64,000 bases of DNA from Aequorivita sp. (GTDB taxonomy: Bacteria > Bacteroidota > Bacteroidia > Flavobacteriales > Flavobacteriaceae), in NCBI GenBank assembly GCA_030690315.1, contig JAUYGY010000019.1, positions 62,001 through 126,000 on the forward strand. Direction: 5' to 3'. The notes beneath the pieces were generated by a model. That model was not told where the DNA came from and searched no databases. It saw only the letters and a list, made by a program, of their open reading frames with translations. This document shows, one piece after another, positions 8,587 through 17,273 of this stretch; within the stretch, counting starts at the first letter, position 1; every line of letters begins with the position of its first letter. Both the position numbers and the translations under genes were made by a program.

Positions 8587-10458
8587 TTATTTTTTAAGAT
8601 CGTATGCAAAAATGGAGTTGCTGTCTGCTTTATAATAAAGTATTCCTCCAATTTCATCCACTACATATTCTGGTTGTTTGTCTTTTAGAATAATTTCTTT
8701 GTCCTTTTTGCCGGTGTCTTTATTTAGTTTTACAAGACCCACGCCCTCATCAAGTTTGGTAAGAATAAACTGATCGTTTTGGGTTGCCGCGGTAGCTTTA
8801 AAACGTTTCAGCATTTCAGAAATGGAAGCCCCGCTTGCGGCGGCCAAGCCTCCTGCTAAATCGGCCTCACGATCTGCCCTGCTGTTATACCCCTGCAATC
8901 TATTATTTACGGATGAATTGGCAGCAGCGGTTGCGGCAGCAGCAGAAGCCACAGCCGAAACACCCGCTAAAATTGCCCCCATAGCACTTTTTCCTGGCGC
9001 CCGATAATATTCTTGCCATTGCTTGCCACCGTTCCAGTCCATTAATAGCATATTTTGGTCGCTGGTCAACAAAATCCCGCCATCTCTAATTTCCACTTGT
9101 GATGGAGCTTCCTTACCTTCAAATTTTGATTCAGCTAAAGTGCTCACCTCGCCCGAGGTGGCATCCACGGCATATAATTTTTCGTCTGCACTTATAAGAT
9201 AACGATTGTTTTTACTGTCCAAAGTGGAGCTTACCGCACCAGCTCTTTTATATTTTAATGGCTTGTCCCAAACCTGATCGCCGGTTTTAAGATTTACTAT
9301 ATTGGCGTCTTCAGAAGTTATATAAATTAGCCCCTGTGGCGTTTCAGCCATTGTTAAAATATTTTCGCCTGTCTTCAAGGGTTTTTTGAAAAGTGTTTGA
9401 CCGTCGAAAGAAATTTTATTGATTCCCCCTTGGTAAATTCCAAAGAGGATACCATCTTCCATAATATAGAAGTGCTGTACATACCCTTTTGTTTTTGGTG
9501 CTTTTTCCCAAAGATCTTCCCCATTTGTGGCACTCAAAAATGCAATATTAGATTCGTTGCTTGGCGCAAAAACACTGTTACTTCCGCCATCGCTTTGATT
9601 ACTTACAACTGCAATACCATTGGGAAGAATTTCAAAATTCACTACTTGTCCCTTTACTTTTTTGTCGTCTTTCCATAGCTCGGCACCGTTCACCCCAATT
9701 TTGTGGATGCGGGTATTTTTCCCTTGGTTCACGCTTTCGAAAGCATAAATTTCCTTTTCAGTAACATCTGCCACCATCCAGTTTATGTTCTTTACATTGT
9801 TTTCCCAAAGTGTTTCACCCGTTTGTGCTTTTTTGGCCAAGATTCCCTTAGTAGTCGGAATAAGCAAATGGTCTTTCAACAATAGAGGCGTTCCAGAAAC
9901 GGTCATCCCACTTCCCCCGATGGAAACTTTATTTGGATCAACAATATGAAATCGATACTCTTCTTTTCCTGTATTTAGATCATAAACACCTAAATCATAT
10001 GCGAATTTTTCATCGGAACGACGCTGGCCTGTTACTACCAATTTATTTTGTGGCATCATAACATCGCACCCATAAACAGCCTTCCAGCCATTTCCTTCAG
10101 TTGAAAAAAGGATTTTGCCTGAAATATAATCTATCACAGTTTTTTTGGAAGTTATTCCTGCAAATCCCCCCTGCGAAACCATAACATAAGGTGCATTAGG
10201 AATAAAATAAAGTTCCTCTGGCTTTACCCTTCCATATTCGGTAAAATTAAACAACAGTTGGTTGCTACCTGGTTTTATCCCCACAAGACCATCGTTGGTA
10301 GCAACCACCATTGTTCCTCCTTGCGTTAATGCCATTTCGTTTATTTTGGCTCCGGTATCATAGCGAAAATCCGGTTGCTCTGCTTTTTGCCCAAACGTGG
10401 GGTTGTGGGTTATAAATGCAAAGCAGATTAAAGTGTAAAACAGTATTGAAGTTTTCAT
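8587..10458 (-). CDS. Exported PQQ-like beta-propeller repeat protein
   Basis: 623 residues with a signal peptide ending near TFGQ (residue 24). The body consists of PQQ-enzyme-type WD-like blades: repeated motifs such as KTGETLWENN, TNGEDLWEKA, KTGDQVWDKP and TSGEVSTL are the strand/turn signature GxxxW. An Ala-rich, low-complexity insert (about 480-520) interrupts the last third. There is no evidence that PQQ is bound; these propellers are often scaffolds. It is likely periplasmic. A copy of the palindromic operator lies 55 bp upstream, linking it to the two-component system next door. I cannot assign a precise role. Confidence 0.85.
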   Translation of the reverse strand: MKTSILFYTLICFAFITHNPTFGQKAEQPDFRYDTGAKINEMALTQGGTMVVATNDGLVGIKPGSNQLLFNFTEYGRVKPEELYFIPNAPYVMVSQGGFAGITSKKTVIDYISGKILFSTEGNGWKAVYGCDVMMPQNKLVVTGQRRSDEKFAYDLGVYDLNTGKEEYRFHIVDPNKVSIGGSGMTVSGTPLLLKDHLLIPTTKGILAKKAQTGETLWENNVKNINWMVADVTEKEIYAFESVNQGKNTRIHKIGVNGAELWKDDKKVKGQVVNFEILPNGIAVVSNQSDGGSNSVFAPSNESNIAFLSATNGEDLWEKAPKTKGYVQHFYIMEDGILFGIYQGGINKISFDGQTLFKKPLKTGENILTMAETPQGLIYITSEDANIVNLKTGDQVWDKPLKYKRAGAVSSTLDSKNNRYLISADEKLYAVDATSGEVSTLAESKFEGKEAPSQVEIRDGGILLTSDQNMLLMDWNGGKQWQEYYRAPGKSAMGAILAGVSAVASAAAATAAANSSVNNRLQGYNSRADREADLAGGLAAASGASISEMLKRFKATAATQNDQFILTKLDEGVGLVKLNKDTGKKDKEIILKDKQPEYVVDEIGGILYYKADSNSIFAYDLKK

Positions 10459-10512
10459 AATCGTGGTTTTATAAGTTGATGATTCAAAGATGTTTCATTA
10501 AAAAGATGAAAT

Positions 10513-10532
10513 CAATAGGGCAGTTGACGTAT
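10513..10532 (-). promoter_or_regulatory. Operator copy 2, upstream of the PQQ-like gene
   Basis: On the minus strand AATACGTCAACTGCCCTATT matches the dyad AATAnGnCAnnTGnCnTATT at all fixed positions. It lies 55 bp before the start at 10458. Confidence 0.65.
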
Positions 10533-10617
10533 TGTTTGTTGATGGTTGATGGGAAAAAAGTTAAAAAAGAACATTTAACCAATTAAAATCCTGAACTAAT
10601 CGACTACATAAAAAAAA

Positions 10618-10647
10618 CCGGAGAAAAAACTTGCGTTTCGCCCCCGG
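10618..10647 (-). terminator. Weak terminator after the small lipoprotein
   Basis: CCGG and GAAA pair with TTTC and CCGG across a bulge, followed on the minus strand by eight T residues. The stem is short and interrupted, so the assignment is tentative. Confidence 0.4.
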
Positions 10648-10693
10648 CCCACGTAAAAACCTCAACATAGAGATTTTCTTTAGTGCGTTTTCT

Positions 10694-11212
10694 TTATTGA
10701 AAATTTACATTGAAGGAGCCTTCGGTAATTTCCTTAAAGCTTCCATCGGCACTTTTTCCGCGGAAATTAAATGTTCCATTAATTTTAGTGTCTGAAACTT
10801 CTGAAATATTAATTTCACCTGCAACAGTATTATCAAAGGGTGCTACCCAAGTTTCAGAATCAGTAGGGTTGGAAATATTCACCTCGGTATAGCTTGCATT
10901 GCCAAATACATTGGCACCGCCCCCAATATTATAAGAACCAACACCTTCAAAACCGCCAATAATGGAAAGTGTTATGTTACGTCCATTCATTGTATTTGCG
11001 GTAATTGTCACACTGCTTGTGCCACCATTGTCTGTGCGAATAGCACTAGTGAGTGCAGCATCAGATTTGTAATTTGCTCCAGCAACTTTAGCTTCTACTG
11101 TTCCAGAAACTGCTCCGCCGCCTCCACCGCCATCGTCGTCCTTTTTACATGAAGTTAAACTCACGGCAACAACTGCCATTAGCACTAAAATAGATTTCTT
11201 AAAATTTTTCAT
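10694..11212 (-). CDS. Small lipoprotein (DUF6252-like)
   Basis: 172 residues. The start is taken at MKNFKKS, because the open 30 codons upstream run over the operator and do not encode a signal. The lipoprotein signal ends in the lipobox LTSC (Cys at about residue 22), followed by an acidic and Gly-rich tether KKDDDGGGGGG, typical of surface-exported Bacteroidota lipoproteins. The remainder is beta-rich, with the closing pattern NGTFNFRGKSADGSFKEITEGSFNVNF that is common to a family of small flavobacterial lipoproteins. Operator copy 3 lies 81 bp upstream, so it likely belongs to the same regulon as the PQQ-like protein. The function is unknown. Confidence 0.85.
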   Translation of the reverse strand: MKNFKKSILVLMAVVAVSLTSCKKDDDGGGGGGAVSGTVEAKVAGANYKSDAALTSAIRTDNGGTSSVTITANTMNGRNITLSIIGGFEGVGSYNIGGGANVFGNASYTEVNISNPTDSETWVAPFDNTVAGEINISEVSDTKINGTFNFRGKSADGSFKEITEGSFNVNFQ

Positions 11213-11292
11213 ATTGTTTGGTTTAAAGTTCCGCGAATGCGAATACGTGATTATTTGTTGAAGCAAAATTGACGCAAACGGAAAGCTTTCAC

Positions 11293-11312
11293 AATAGGGC
11301 ATTTGACGTATT
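11293..11312 (-). promoter_or_regulatory. Operator copy 3, upstream of the lipoprotein gene
   Basis: On the minus strand AATACGTCAAATGCCCTATT keeps all fixed positions of AATAnGnCAnnTGnCnTATT, 81 bp from the start at 11212. Confidence 0.65.
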
Positions 11313-11347
11313 CTGAATTACGAGGTATGAACTTTGAAATCCGATTT

Positions 11348-12328
11348 TTAAAAATGGATGTGCGGAAATTTATTTTGTATGGAAGAAATTTTCCTTTGAA
11401 GTTTTTCTGAAAATTGTAAATGTTCGGCGCTTTCCGGATTGAAGGGTCGGTGAAGCAAACCGGATTGGATAGATGCAATTTCCTTTTGAAGTAAATTTGT
11501 TTCCGAAGAAATCCACACTCCCGAAAATTTTTGCCAAATTATTTCAATCGCGGTTTTGCTAGGGTGAAGCATGTCTTCGGCATAAAACCGGTAATCGCGC
11601 AGCTCGTCCATCATAATTTCAAAGGAAGGAAAATAAGAAGATTGAAGATTAACGATTTTTGATTTTTGATTTTTGAAGTGGTGGATCGCTGAAATTAAAT
11701 GCGCTTTGCTGAGTGAATTTTCTATGAAACCATCTTTAATGTGGCGTACGGGCGAAACGGTATTTATAATAGTTGCGCTTGGGTTTACATCTAAAATATT
11801 TCTGAAAATATTTTGAATGCTTTTTGAAATTTTATCAATTGAAAGCAACTCTTTCGTGAAATTTTGCTGCGGAAGTTTGTGGCAATTGGCAACAATTTCA
11901 CGGGCGCTGAGCGGAGTCGAAGCGCCAATATCCCGATAAACCCACGAAGTTCCGAAGGTGAAAATGATATGTGTTGAAGAAAAAAGTGCTTCCCGTAAAT
12001 TCTGAAGCGCATTATTTAAATTCTGTAAAAATTGGTCTTTTTGCAATGATGAAAGCTCAGAATGGGTTTCAAAACATTTCCAGATTCCGTTGTGCTGAAA
12101 AATGTTTTCTTCCGTAAAAGCTGTATTATCAATTGCCCGAACAACTAAGTTTTCAATGGAAGCAGGATTAAAAATTACCCCAAAAGGATTCTGAAGATTC
12201 TGAAATTTGAAATAATCAAACTTCCCTCCAATATTTTCCGAAAAACAACTACCCAACAAAAGTATTTTGGAAGCATAGTCTATTTGATTTTCTTCGGGAT
12301 TTAGTGATATTTCTGTTTGGAGTTTCAT
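11348..12328 (-). CDS. GSCFA domain protein (SGNH-hydrolase-like)
   Basis: 326 residues. The name-giving motif appears as LLGSCFSEN near residue 30, and the C-terminal half has the conserved LRDYRFYAEDMLHPS block, both diagnostic of GSCFA proteins, which resemble SGNH/GDSL esterases (Ser in GSCF, and DxxH-like MLHPS). Substrate and location are not known; no signal peptide is visible. Two unusual stretches look like translated repeat DNA: IGASTPLSARE near residues 134-144 and FKNQKSKIVNLQ near 217-228, where relatives run directly through. Both keep the frame. The gene therefore still appears intact, although the insertions may affect the fold. Confidence 0.9.
   Translation of the reverse strand: MKLQTEISLNPEENQIDYASKILLLGSCFSENIGGKFDYFKFQNLQNPFGVIFNPASIENLVVRAIDNTAFTEENIFQHNGIWKCFETHSELSSLQKDQFLQNLNNALQNLREALFSSTHIIFTFGTSWVYRDIGASTPLSAREIVANCHKLPQQNFTKELLSIDKISKSIQNIFRNILDVNPSATIINTVSPVRHIKDGFIENSLSKAHLISAIHHFKNQKSKIVNLQSSYFPSFEIMMDELRDYRFYAEDMLHPSKTAIEIIWQKFSGVWISSETNLLQKEIASIQSGLLHRPFNPESAEHLQFSEKLQRKISSIQNKFPHIHF
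11647..11674. repeat. Heptad repeat arm inside the GSCFA gene
   Basis: Four 7-bp units GATTAAC, GATTTTT, GATTTTT, GATTTTT lie in the coding sequence and are read as NQKSKIVN. The same peptide arises at the N-terminus of PaaH from another copy. No opposite arm is present here. Confidence 0.75.
11901..11925. repeat. GCGGAGTCGA repeat inside the GSCFA gene
   Basis: GCGCTGAGCGGAGTCGAAGC is an almost exact copy of a segment in the E1 gene (32754-32775, opposite strand) and resembles one in hutU (24761). It is read here as GASTPLSAR in frame. Confidence 0.75.
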
Positions 12329-12336
12329 TTATTTTT

Positions 12337-12657
12337 TCTCGCAAAGGCGCAGAGGCGCTAAGTTTTTTATCTAAAATTATGTCCTTTTTTCTTTGCGAAT
12401 TGGCGGCTTTGCGTACATTTTTATCTCGCTATTTATCTCGCAAAGGCGCAAAGGCGCTAAGTTTTTTATGTATAAAATTTTTTCCTCTTTTCTTCTTTGC
12501 GAATTGGTGGCTTTGCGTGCATTTTTATCTCGCCATTTCTCTCGCAAAGGCATAAAGGCGCTAAGTTTTTTATGTATAAAATTTTTTCCTCTTTTTTTCT
12601 TTGCGACTTGGCGGCTTTGCGTGCTATTCTATCTTGCTAAGGCTCAGAGGCGCTAAG
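12337..12657. repeat. Three tandem octad stem-loops plus a fourth left arm
   Basis: About 100-bp units start at 12337, 12436 and 12539. Each has a left arm CTCGCAAAGGCGCAAAGG.. (8-bp steps GCAAAGGC), an AT-rich loop, and a right arm CTTTGCGAATTGGCGGCTTT. A fourth left arm (12633-12657) has the GxxExxY gene in place of the loop. The whole 12329-12659 gap is filled by this array; I see no gene in it. Confidence 0.85.
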
Positions 12658-12659
12658 TT

Positions 12660-13055
12660 TTATAGATTATTTACTATTCTGGTTATGCCTGATTTTATTA
12701 ATGGACTATTAAAATTTATTAGCAACCCTAATTTTAATCCCGTTAGTCGCAAATATGTTAAAACCTGTTTTGGATGCACGGGATGAATTTCTTCTACAGA
12801 TTTGATTTCAACGATAACCTTATTATTAACTATTAAATCCGTTCGAAACCCTAAATTCAATTTTAGATTCTTCCAAATAACAGGTAAAGGTTTTTGCTTT
12901 TCAACAATTAAACCTTTTGATACCAATTCGTGAAATAAAACTTCTTCATAAACAGATTCCAGCAAGCCAGGTCCCAATTCCACATGAATGTGATAACAGC
13001 AGTCAACAACAAGTGAAGCAATTTGATTTTCCGTTAAATTGTTTATTTTATCCAT
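12660..13055 (-). CDS. GxxExxY protein (PD-(D/E)XK nuclease-like)
   Basis: 131 residues, the normal family length. The naming motif is GLLESVY (about residues 30-36). A nuclease-like core follows: FRTDLIV supplies the Asp and VIVEIKS the ExK, the layout of the PD-(D/E)XK superfamily (PDDEXK_3). The biological role of the family is not established. What stands out is the setting: octad repeat arms on both sides put the gene in the loop of a large potential stem, the same arrangement as the four-helix-bundle genes further on. The gene ends within bases of the left arm, and its start is about 35 bp from the right arm. Confidence 0.9.
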   Translation of the reverse strand: MDKINNLTENQIASLVVDCCYHIHVELGPGLLESVYEEVLFHELVSKGLIVEKQKPLPVIWKNLKLNLGFRTDLIVNNKVIVEIKSVEEIHPVHPKQVLTYLRLTGLKLGLLINFNSPLIKSGITRIVNNL

Positions 13056-13089
13056 ACTACATTAGGAAACTTGGATTGCACTATTTTCT

Positions 13090-13145
13090 CTCGCAAAGTC
13101 GCAAAGCCGCAAAGGATTTTCTTAGCGCCTTTGCGACTTTGCGAG
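13090..13145. repeat. Octad hairpin behind alaS, right boundary of the GxxExxY element
   Basis: CTCGCAAAGTCGCAAAG (13090-13106) pairs over 17 bp without mismatch with 13129-13145. It touches the alaS stop (13147), so it may also serve as the alaS terminator. The unit CGCAAAGT/CGCAAAGC is the same octad as in the array at 12337. Confidence 0.85.
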
Positions 13146-13146
13146 C

Positions 13147-15759
13147 CTATATTACGTACTGCTTTACCATGGAAAGCGCTTCCTCAATTCCTGCTGGATT
13201 TTTACCACCCGCAGTTGCGAAGAAAGCTTGTCCGCCGCCGCCGCCTTGAATGTATTTTCCCAATTCGCGAATTATTTTTCCGGCATCAAGATTTTTCTCT
13301 GTTGCCAATTCCTTTGAAATATAGCAAGCCAGTAATGCTTTTTCGTCTTGTTCGGCACCAAAAACCAAAAATAGATTTTCTGTTTCACCGCCCAATTCAA
13401 AAGCCAAATCCTTCATTCCGCCGGCGTCCAGATCAATTTTTTTGGTAAGGAAATTCACGCCGTTTATTTGCTGAATTTCAGCTTTTAAATCGCCTTTTAA
13501 GTTTTTCGTTTTATCCTTTAGCAGTTGCTGAATCTGTTTCTGCAGATTGCTGTTTTCTTCCTGTAAACTTTCAACGGCTTTTAAGGGGTCCTGCGAATTA
13601 TTCAACGCTTTTTGAAGCGATGCGAACGATTCACTTCTATCAATAAAATATTGTTTTGCGGCATCGCCCGTAATTGCTTCAATCCTCCTAATTCCGGAAG
13701 CAACCGCGCCTTCCGAAGTAATTATAAAATGCCAAATATCATTTGTGTTTTGCACGTGCGTTCCGCCGCACAATTCCATTGATTTTCCAAATTTTATGGC
13801 ACGTACACTATCGCCGTATTTTTCCCCAAAAAGTGCGATTGCGCCTTCGTCAAGCGCTTGTTGGTATGGAATATTTCTTCTTTCTTCCAAAGCAATTCCC
13901 TCACGAATCCTTGCATTCACAAAATCCTCAACCTGCTTCAATTCCTCATCGGTCACTTTTGCAAAATGTGAAAAGTCAAAACGCAGATTTCGGCTGTGGA
14001 CCATACTTCCCTTTTGTGCCACATGCTCGCCCAAAATGGTTCGCAAGCCTTGGTGAAGCAAATGTGTTGCAGTGTGGTTTGAAGCTGTGCGGCTACGCTG
14101 ATTTTCGTCAACCACCGCTTTAAAAGTAGTTTCAGGGTTTCGCGGAAGCGTTTTTGTGAAATGGATGATAAGATTGTTCTCCTTTTTTGTGTCCAAAATA
14201 TAAGTTACCCCGCCGTCCATAGCTTCCAAATACCCTTTATCGCCCACTTGACCTCCGCCCTCGGGATAAAAAGGTGTTAAGTTGAAAACGAGTTGGTACA
14301 TTTCGCCTTCCTTTTTACTTTCAACTTTACGGTAACGGGTTATTTTTACTTGGGTTTCCAACGTATCGTAACCCACAAATTCTTCAACATCATCTTTTTC
14401 CAAAATAACCCAATCGCCAGTTTCAACCTTTGTTGCGGCGCGGGAACGTTCTTTTTGTTGCTGAAGTTCGGCATCAAATTCCTTTTCATTTAAAGAATAG
14501 CCGCGTTCGCGAAGAATTAATGCCGTTAAATCTATCGGGAATCCGAAAGTGTCATACAGTTCAAACGCTTTTTTGCCCGAAATTTCTTTGGAATCGGCAT
14601 TCTCAATCACATTTTCGAGCAACACCAAACCTTGATCCAGCGTTCGTAAAAATGAATTTTCCTCTTCACGAATAACATTCGTAATCAGGTTTTTTTCATT
14701 AATTAATTCAGGGAAAGCACTGCCCATTTGCGCGCTTAACGTTTCAATCAGTTTATAAATGAAAGGCTCTTTTTTATCCAAAAATGTAAATCCGTAGCGT
14801 ATTGCCCTTCTCAAAATTCTCCTAATTACGTAGCCAGCGCCCGTATTGCTGGGAAGTTGTCCGTCTGCAATTGAAAAAGCTACGGCGCGAACGTGATCTG
14901 CAATCACGCGGGTAGCGATGTCCTTTTTCTCATCGTTACCATATATTGAATTGGTGATAGCGCCAATTTCACGAATTAAAGGCGTAAAAACATCCGTGTC
15001 ATAATTACTCTGTTTGTTTTGGAGCGCCATACACAAACGCTCAAAACCCATCCCGGTATCAACGTGTTGTGCGGGCAATTTTTCGAGGCTGCCGTTTGCC
15101 TTTCTGTTGAATTGCATAAAAACGAGATTCCAGATTTCCACTACTTGCGGATGGTCGTTGTTCACCAATTCCTTTCCTGAAATTTTGGCCCTGTCCTCGA
15201 CGGGGCGAATATCCACGTGTATTTCGCTGCAGGGGCCACACGGACCTTGGTCGCCCATTTCCCAGAAATTGTCTTTTTTGTTTCCGTTTAAAATTCGGTC
15301 TTCGGGTATAAATTGTTTCCAAAGATTGTATGCTTCGGTATCGCGTTCCAAACCTTCACTTTCATCGCCTTCAAAAATGGTTACGTACAGAATTTCTTTA
15401 TCTATTTTATAAACTTCGGTCAAAAGTTCCCACGCCCATTCAATAGCTTCTTTTTTGAAATAATCGCCAAAACTCCAGTTTCCAAGCATTTCAAACATAG
15501 TGTGATGGTAAGTATCCATTCCCACTTCTTCCAAATCGTTGTGTTTTCCGCTTACGCGCAGACATTTCTGCGTATCGGCAATACGGTTACTTTTTGGCTT
15601 GCCATTTCCCAAGAAATATTCCTTAAACGGTGCCATCCCGCTATTGGTGAACATTAGCGTGGGATCGTTTTTCACCACCATTGGCGCCGATGGAACAATG
15701 GTGTGCTGCTTCGACTTGAAAAATTCTAAAAATTGGGAACGTATTTCCTTGGACCTCAT
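13147..15759 (-). CDS. alaS: Alanyl-tRNA synthetase
   Basis: Charges tRNA-Ala with alanine. The 870 residues match bacterial AlaRS (E. coli 876). The class II catalytic core is at the N-terminus, opening [22 protein letters not shown] and with the motif 2 region near residue 60-80. The editing domain has HTATH near residue 566 and CGGTH near 661, the four metal ligands that clear mischarged Ser and Gly. The C-terminal DHHA1-like region ends [14 protein letters not shown]. The start ATG is preceded by a 120-bp gap shared with the divergent M23 peptidase. It is intact and unremarkable. Confidence 0.98.
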   Translation of the reverse strand: MRSKEIRSQFLEFFKSKQHTIVPSAPMVVKNDPTLMFTNSGMAPFKEYFLGNGKPKSNRIADTQKCLRVSGKHNDLEEVGMDTYHHTMFEMLGNWSFGDYFKKEAIEWAWELLTEVYKIDKEILYVTIFEGDESEGLERDTEAYNLWKQFIPEDRILNGNKKDNFWEMGDQGPCGPCSEIHVDIRPVEDRAKISGKELVNNDHPQVVEIWNLVFMQFNRKANGSLEKLPAQHVDTGMGFERLCMALQNKQSNYDTDVFTPLIREIGAITNSIYGNDEKKDIATRVIADHVRAVAFSIADGQLPSNTGAGYVIRRILRRAIRYGFTFLDKKEPFIYKLIETLSAQMGSAFPELINEKNLITNVIREEENSFLRTLDQGLVLLENVIENADSKEISGKKAFELYDTFGFPIDLTALILRERGYSLNEKEFDAELQQQKERSRAATKVETGDWVILEKDDVEEFVGYDTLETQVKITRYRKVESKKEGEMYQLVFNLTPFYPEGGGQVGDKGYLEAMDGGVTYILDTKKENNLIIHFTKTLPRNPETTFKAVVDENQRSRTASNHTATHLLHQGLRTILGEHVAQKGSMVHSRNLRFDFSHFAKVTDEELKQVEDFVNARIREGIALEERRNIPYQQALDEGAIALFGEKYGDSVRAIKFGKSMELCGGTHVQNTNDIWHFIITSEGAVASGIRRIEAITGDAAKQYFIDRSESFASLQKALNNSQDPLKAVESLQEENSNLQKQIQQLLKDKTKNLKGDLKAEIQQINGVNFLTKKIDLDAGGMKDLAFELGGETENLFLVFGAEQDEKALLACYISKELATEKNLDAGKIIRELGKYIQGGGGGQAFFATAGGKNPAGIEEALSMVKQYVI

Positions 15760-15788
15760 TTGTTATAAAATTATACTAAAATTAAAGG

Positions 15789-15820
15789 TTGGGCGCAGTG
15801 GCAAACAATTTCTATATTTG
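15789..15820 (+). promoter_or_regulatory. Promoter of the M23 peptidase gene
   Basis: TTG (15789-15791), 21 bp, TATATTTG (15813-15820): a full match to the Bacteroidetes consensus, about 60 bp before the start at 15882. Confidence 0.7.
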
Positions 15821-15881
15821 TAAAACGTTACCTTTAATTCGCGCAAACCAGCAAGGCGCAAAAATAGCAATTTTTTAACGT

Positions 15882-16859
15882 ATGTCTAAGGTTAAATATT
15901 ACTACGATAGCGAAACGCTTTCGTACCGAAAAATAGAAAAGAAAAAAGGCAGAAAATTAAAGATTTTTGCATTGAGCCTATTGGGTATGTTTCTGAGTGG
16001 TTTTCTGCTACTTATAGTTTATCTAAATCTTCCATCAGTTCAGACCCCCAAAGAGTTGGCGCTGCAACGCGAGCTAAATAATATGGAGCTTCAGTTTGAG
16101 CTTTTGAATAAAAAAATGAAACAAGCCCAGGCAGTTCTTGCGGAAGTGGAAGATCGCGACAACAATTTGTACCGTGTTTATTTTGAAAGCAACCCCATTC
16201 CCGAGGAACAGCGAAAAGCAGGATTTGGAGGTATAAACCGTTACAAGGATTTGGAAGGTTTCAACAATTCAAAATTGATTATAAACGCCACTCGAAATTT
16301 GGATATTTTAACAAAACAAATTGTGGTTCAATCTAAATCTTTGGATGAAATTGCAAAACTTGCCGAAGAAAAAGAAAAACTTTTGGCTGCCATTCCGGCA
16401 ATTCAGCCCGTTAAGAATGCAGACCTTACACGCATGGCCTCGGGTTATGGTTACAGAACCGATCCTTTTACCAAAGCCCGCAAGTTTCACTACGGAATGG
16501 ATTTTACCGCTCCACGGGGAACACCCATATATGCTACCGGTGATGGAGTGATCACGCGAGCAGACAATACAGCCACGGGCTATGGAAATCACGTTGTAAT
16601 TGATCATGGTTTTGGTTACGAAAGTCTTTACGGACATCTCTACAAATACAATGTACGCGCCGGACAAAAAGTATTACGAGGCGATATAATAGGTTTTGTG
16701 GGAAGTACTGGAAGAAGCGAAGCCCCGCACTGCCATTATGAAGTTTTTAAGGACGGGGAACGAATCAACCCAATAAATTTCTATTACGGCAGTTTAACTG
16801 CGGAAGAATTTTCGGAGATGCTGAAAAAAGCACAGGAAGAAAACCAATCTCTTGATTAA
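15882..16859 (+). CDS. Membrane-anchored M23 (LytM) family peptidase
   Basis: 325 residues, with one transmembrane helix (about 28-50), then a periplasmic coiled coil (about 60-110) and a C-terminal LytM domain (about 185-305). Zinc ligands are present: His and Asp in KFHYGMDFTAP and the HxH of APHCHYEV, with YGHLY between them. The domain is therefore probably active against peptidoglycan peptide bridges, unlike degenerate EnvC/NlpD types. Family members with this topology act in cell-wall remodelling and cell shape. It is followed by merR-type and lemA genes on the same strand, separated by a heptad repeat. The strong promoter suggests it begins the operon. Confidence 0.93.
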   Translation: MSKVKYYYDSETLSYRKIEKKKGRKLKIFALSLLGMFLSGFLLLIVYLNLPSVQTPKELALQRELNNMELQFELLNKKMKQAQAVLAEVEDRDNNLYRVYFESNPIPEEQRKAGFGGINRYKDLEGFNNSKLIINATRNLDILTKQIVVQSKSLDEIAKLAEEKEKLLAAIPAIQPVKNADLTRMASGYGYRTDPFTKARKFHYGMDFTAPRGTPIYATGDGVITRADNTATGYGNHVVIDHGFGYESLYGHLYKYNVRAGQKVLRGDIIGFVGSTGRSEAPHCHYEVFKDGERINPINFYYGSLTAEEFSEMLKKAQEENQSLD

Positions 16860-16925
16860 TTCAGAATTAAGAATGCAGATTCATAATTCAAAACTCATAA
16901 CTCATAACTCATAACTCATAACTAA
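16860..16925. repeat. Heptad repeat (AACTCAT type) with small inverted repeat
   Basis: A hairpin, GAATTAAGAAT with ATTCATAATTC, is followed by four units of AACTCAT. It starts one base after the M23 stop and ends a few bases before the MerR start. Confidence 0.8.
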
Positions 16926-16929
16926 ATTA

Positions 16930-17259
16930 ATGCACATAGATTTACCCGAAAGATTGTATTACAACATTGGCGAAGTGGCCACAGCCTTCGGCGTTAACAC
17001 CTCGCTTATACGTTTTTGGGAAAAGGAATTTGATGTATTAAAACCAAAAAAGAACGCCAAAGGCAACCGAAAATTCACGCCCCAGGACATAAAAAATCTC
17101 GAACTCATTTACCATTTAGTGAAAGAGCGCGGATTTACGCTGGAAGGCGCAAAAATTCATTTAAAGGAAAACAAACAAAAAACACTGGACCAGTTTGAGA
17201 TTATACGTAAATTGGAATCGGTAAAAGCAGAACTTTTAAAAATCAAAGAACAACTCTAA
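16930..17259 (+). CDS. MerR family transcriptional regulator
   Basis: 109 residues. The winged helix occupies the N-terminus: YYNIGEVATAFGVNTSLIRFWEKEF (helix-turn-helix and wing), then KGNRKFTPQDIKNLELIYHLVKERG, followed by a coiled-coil dimerisation helix up to the end. There is no effector-binding domain or Cys cluster, so no ligand is apparent. Orthologues sit next to M23 peptidase and lemA in flavobacteria, and the arrangement here is the same (my recollection). LemA starts 14 bp later, which suggests co-transcription. Confidence 0.92.
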   Translation: MHIDLPERLYYNIGEVATAFGVNTSLIRFWEKEFDVLKPKKNAKGNRKFTPQDIKNLELIYHLVKERGFTLEGAKIHLKENKQKTLDQFEIIRKLESVKAELLKIKEQL

Positions 17260-17273
17260 AAACCAATCGCATC

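Noticed and set aside
12304..12786. Overlapping plus-strand frames in the octad repeat array
   Set aside because: They are translations of the repeated units and disappear outside the array.
12337..13145. CRISPR array
   Set aside because: Units are ~100 bp with internal inverted arms and near-identical loops; there are no short unique spacers and no cas genes.
13090..13145. Pure alaS terminator
   Set aside because: It may terminate transcription, but the CGCAAAG octads and their identity to the nearby array show it belongs to the repeat family; no proper T tract follows on the minus strand.
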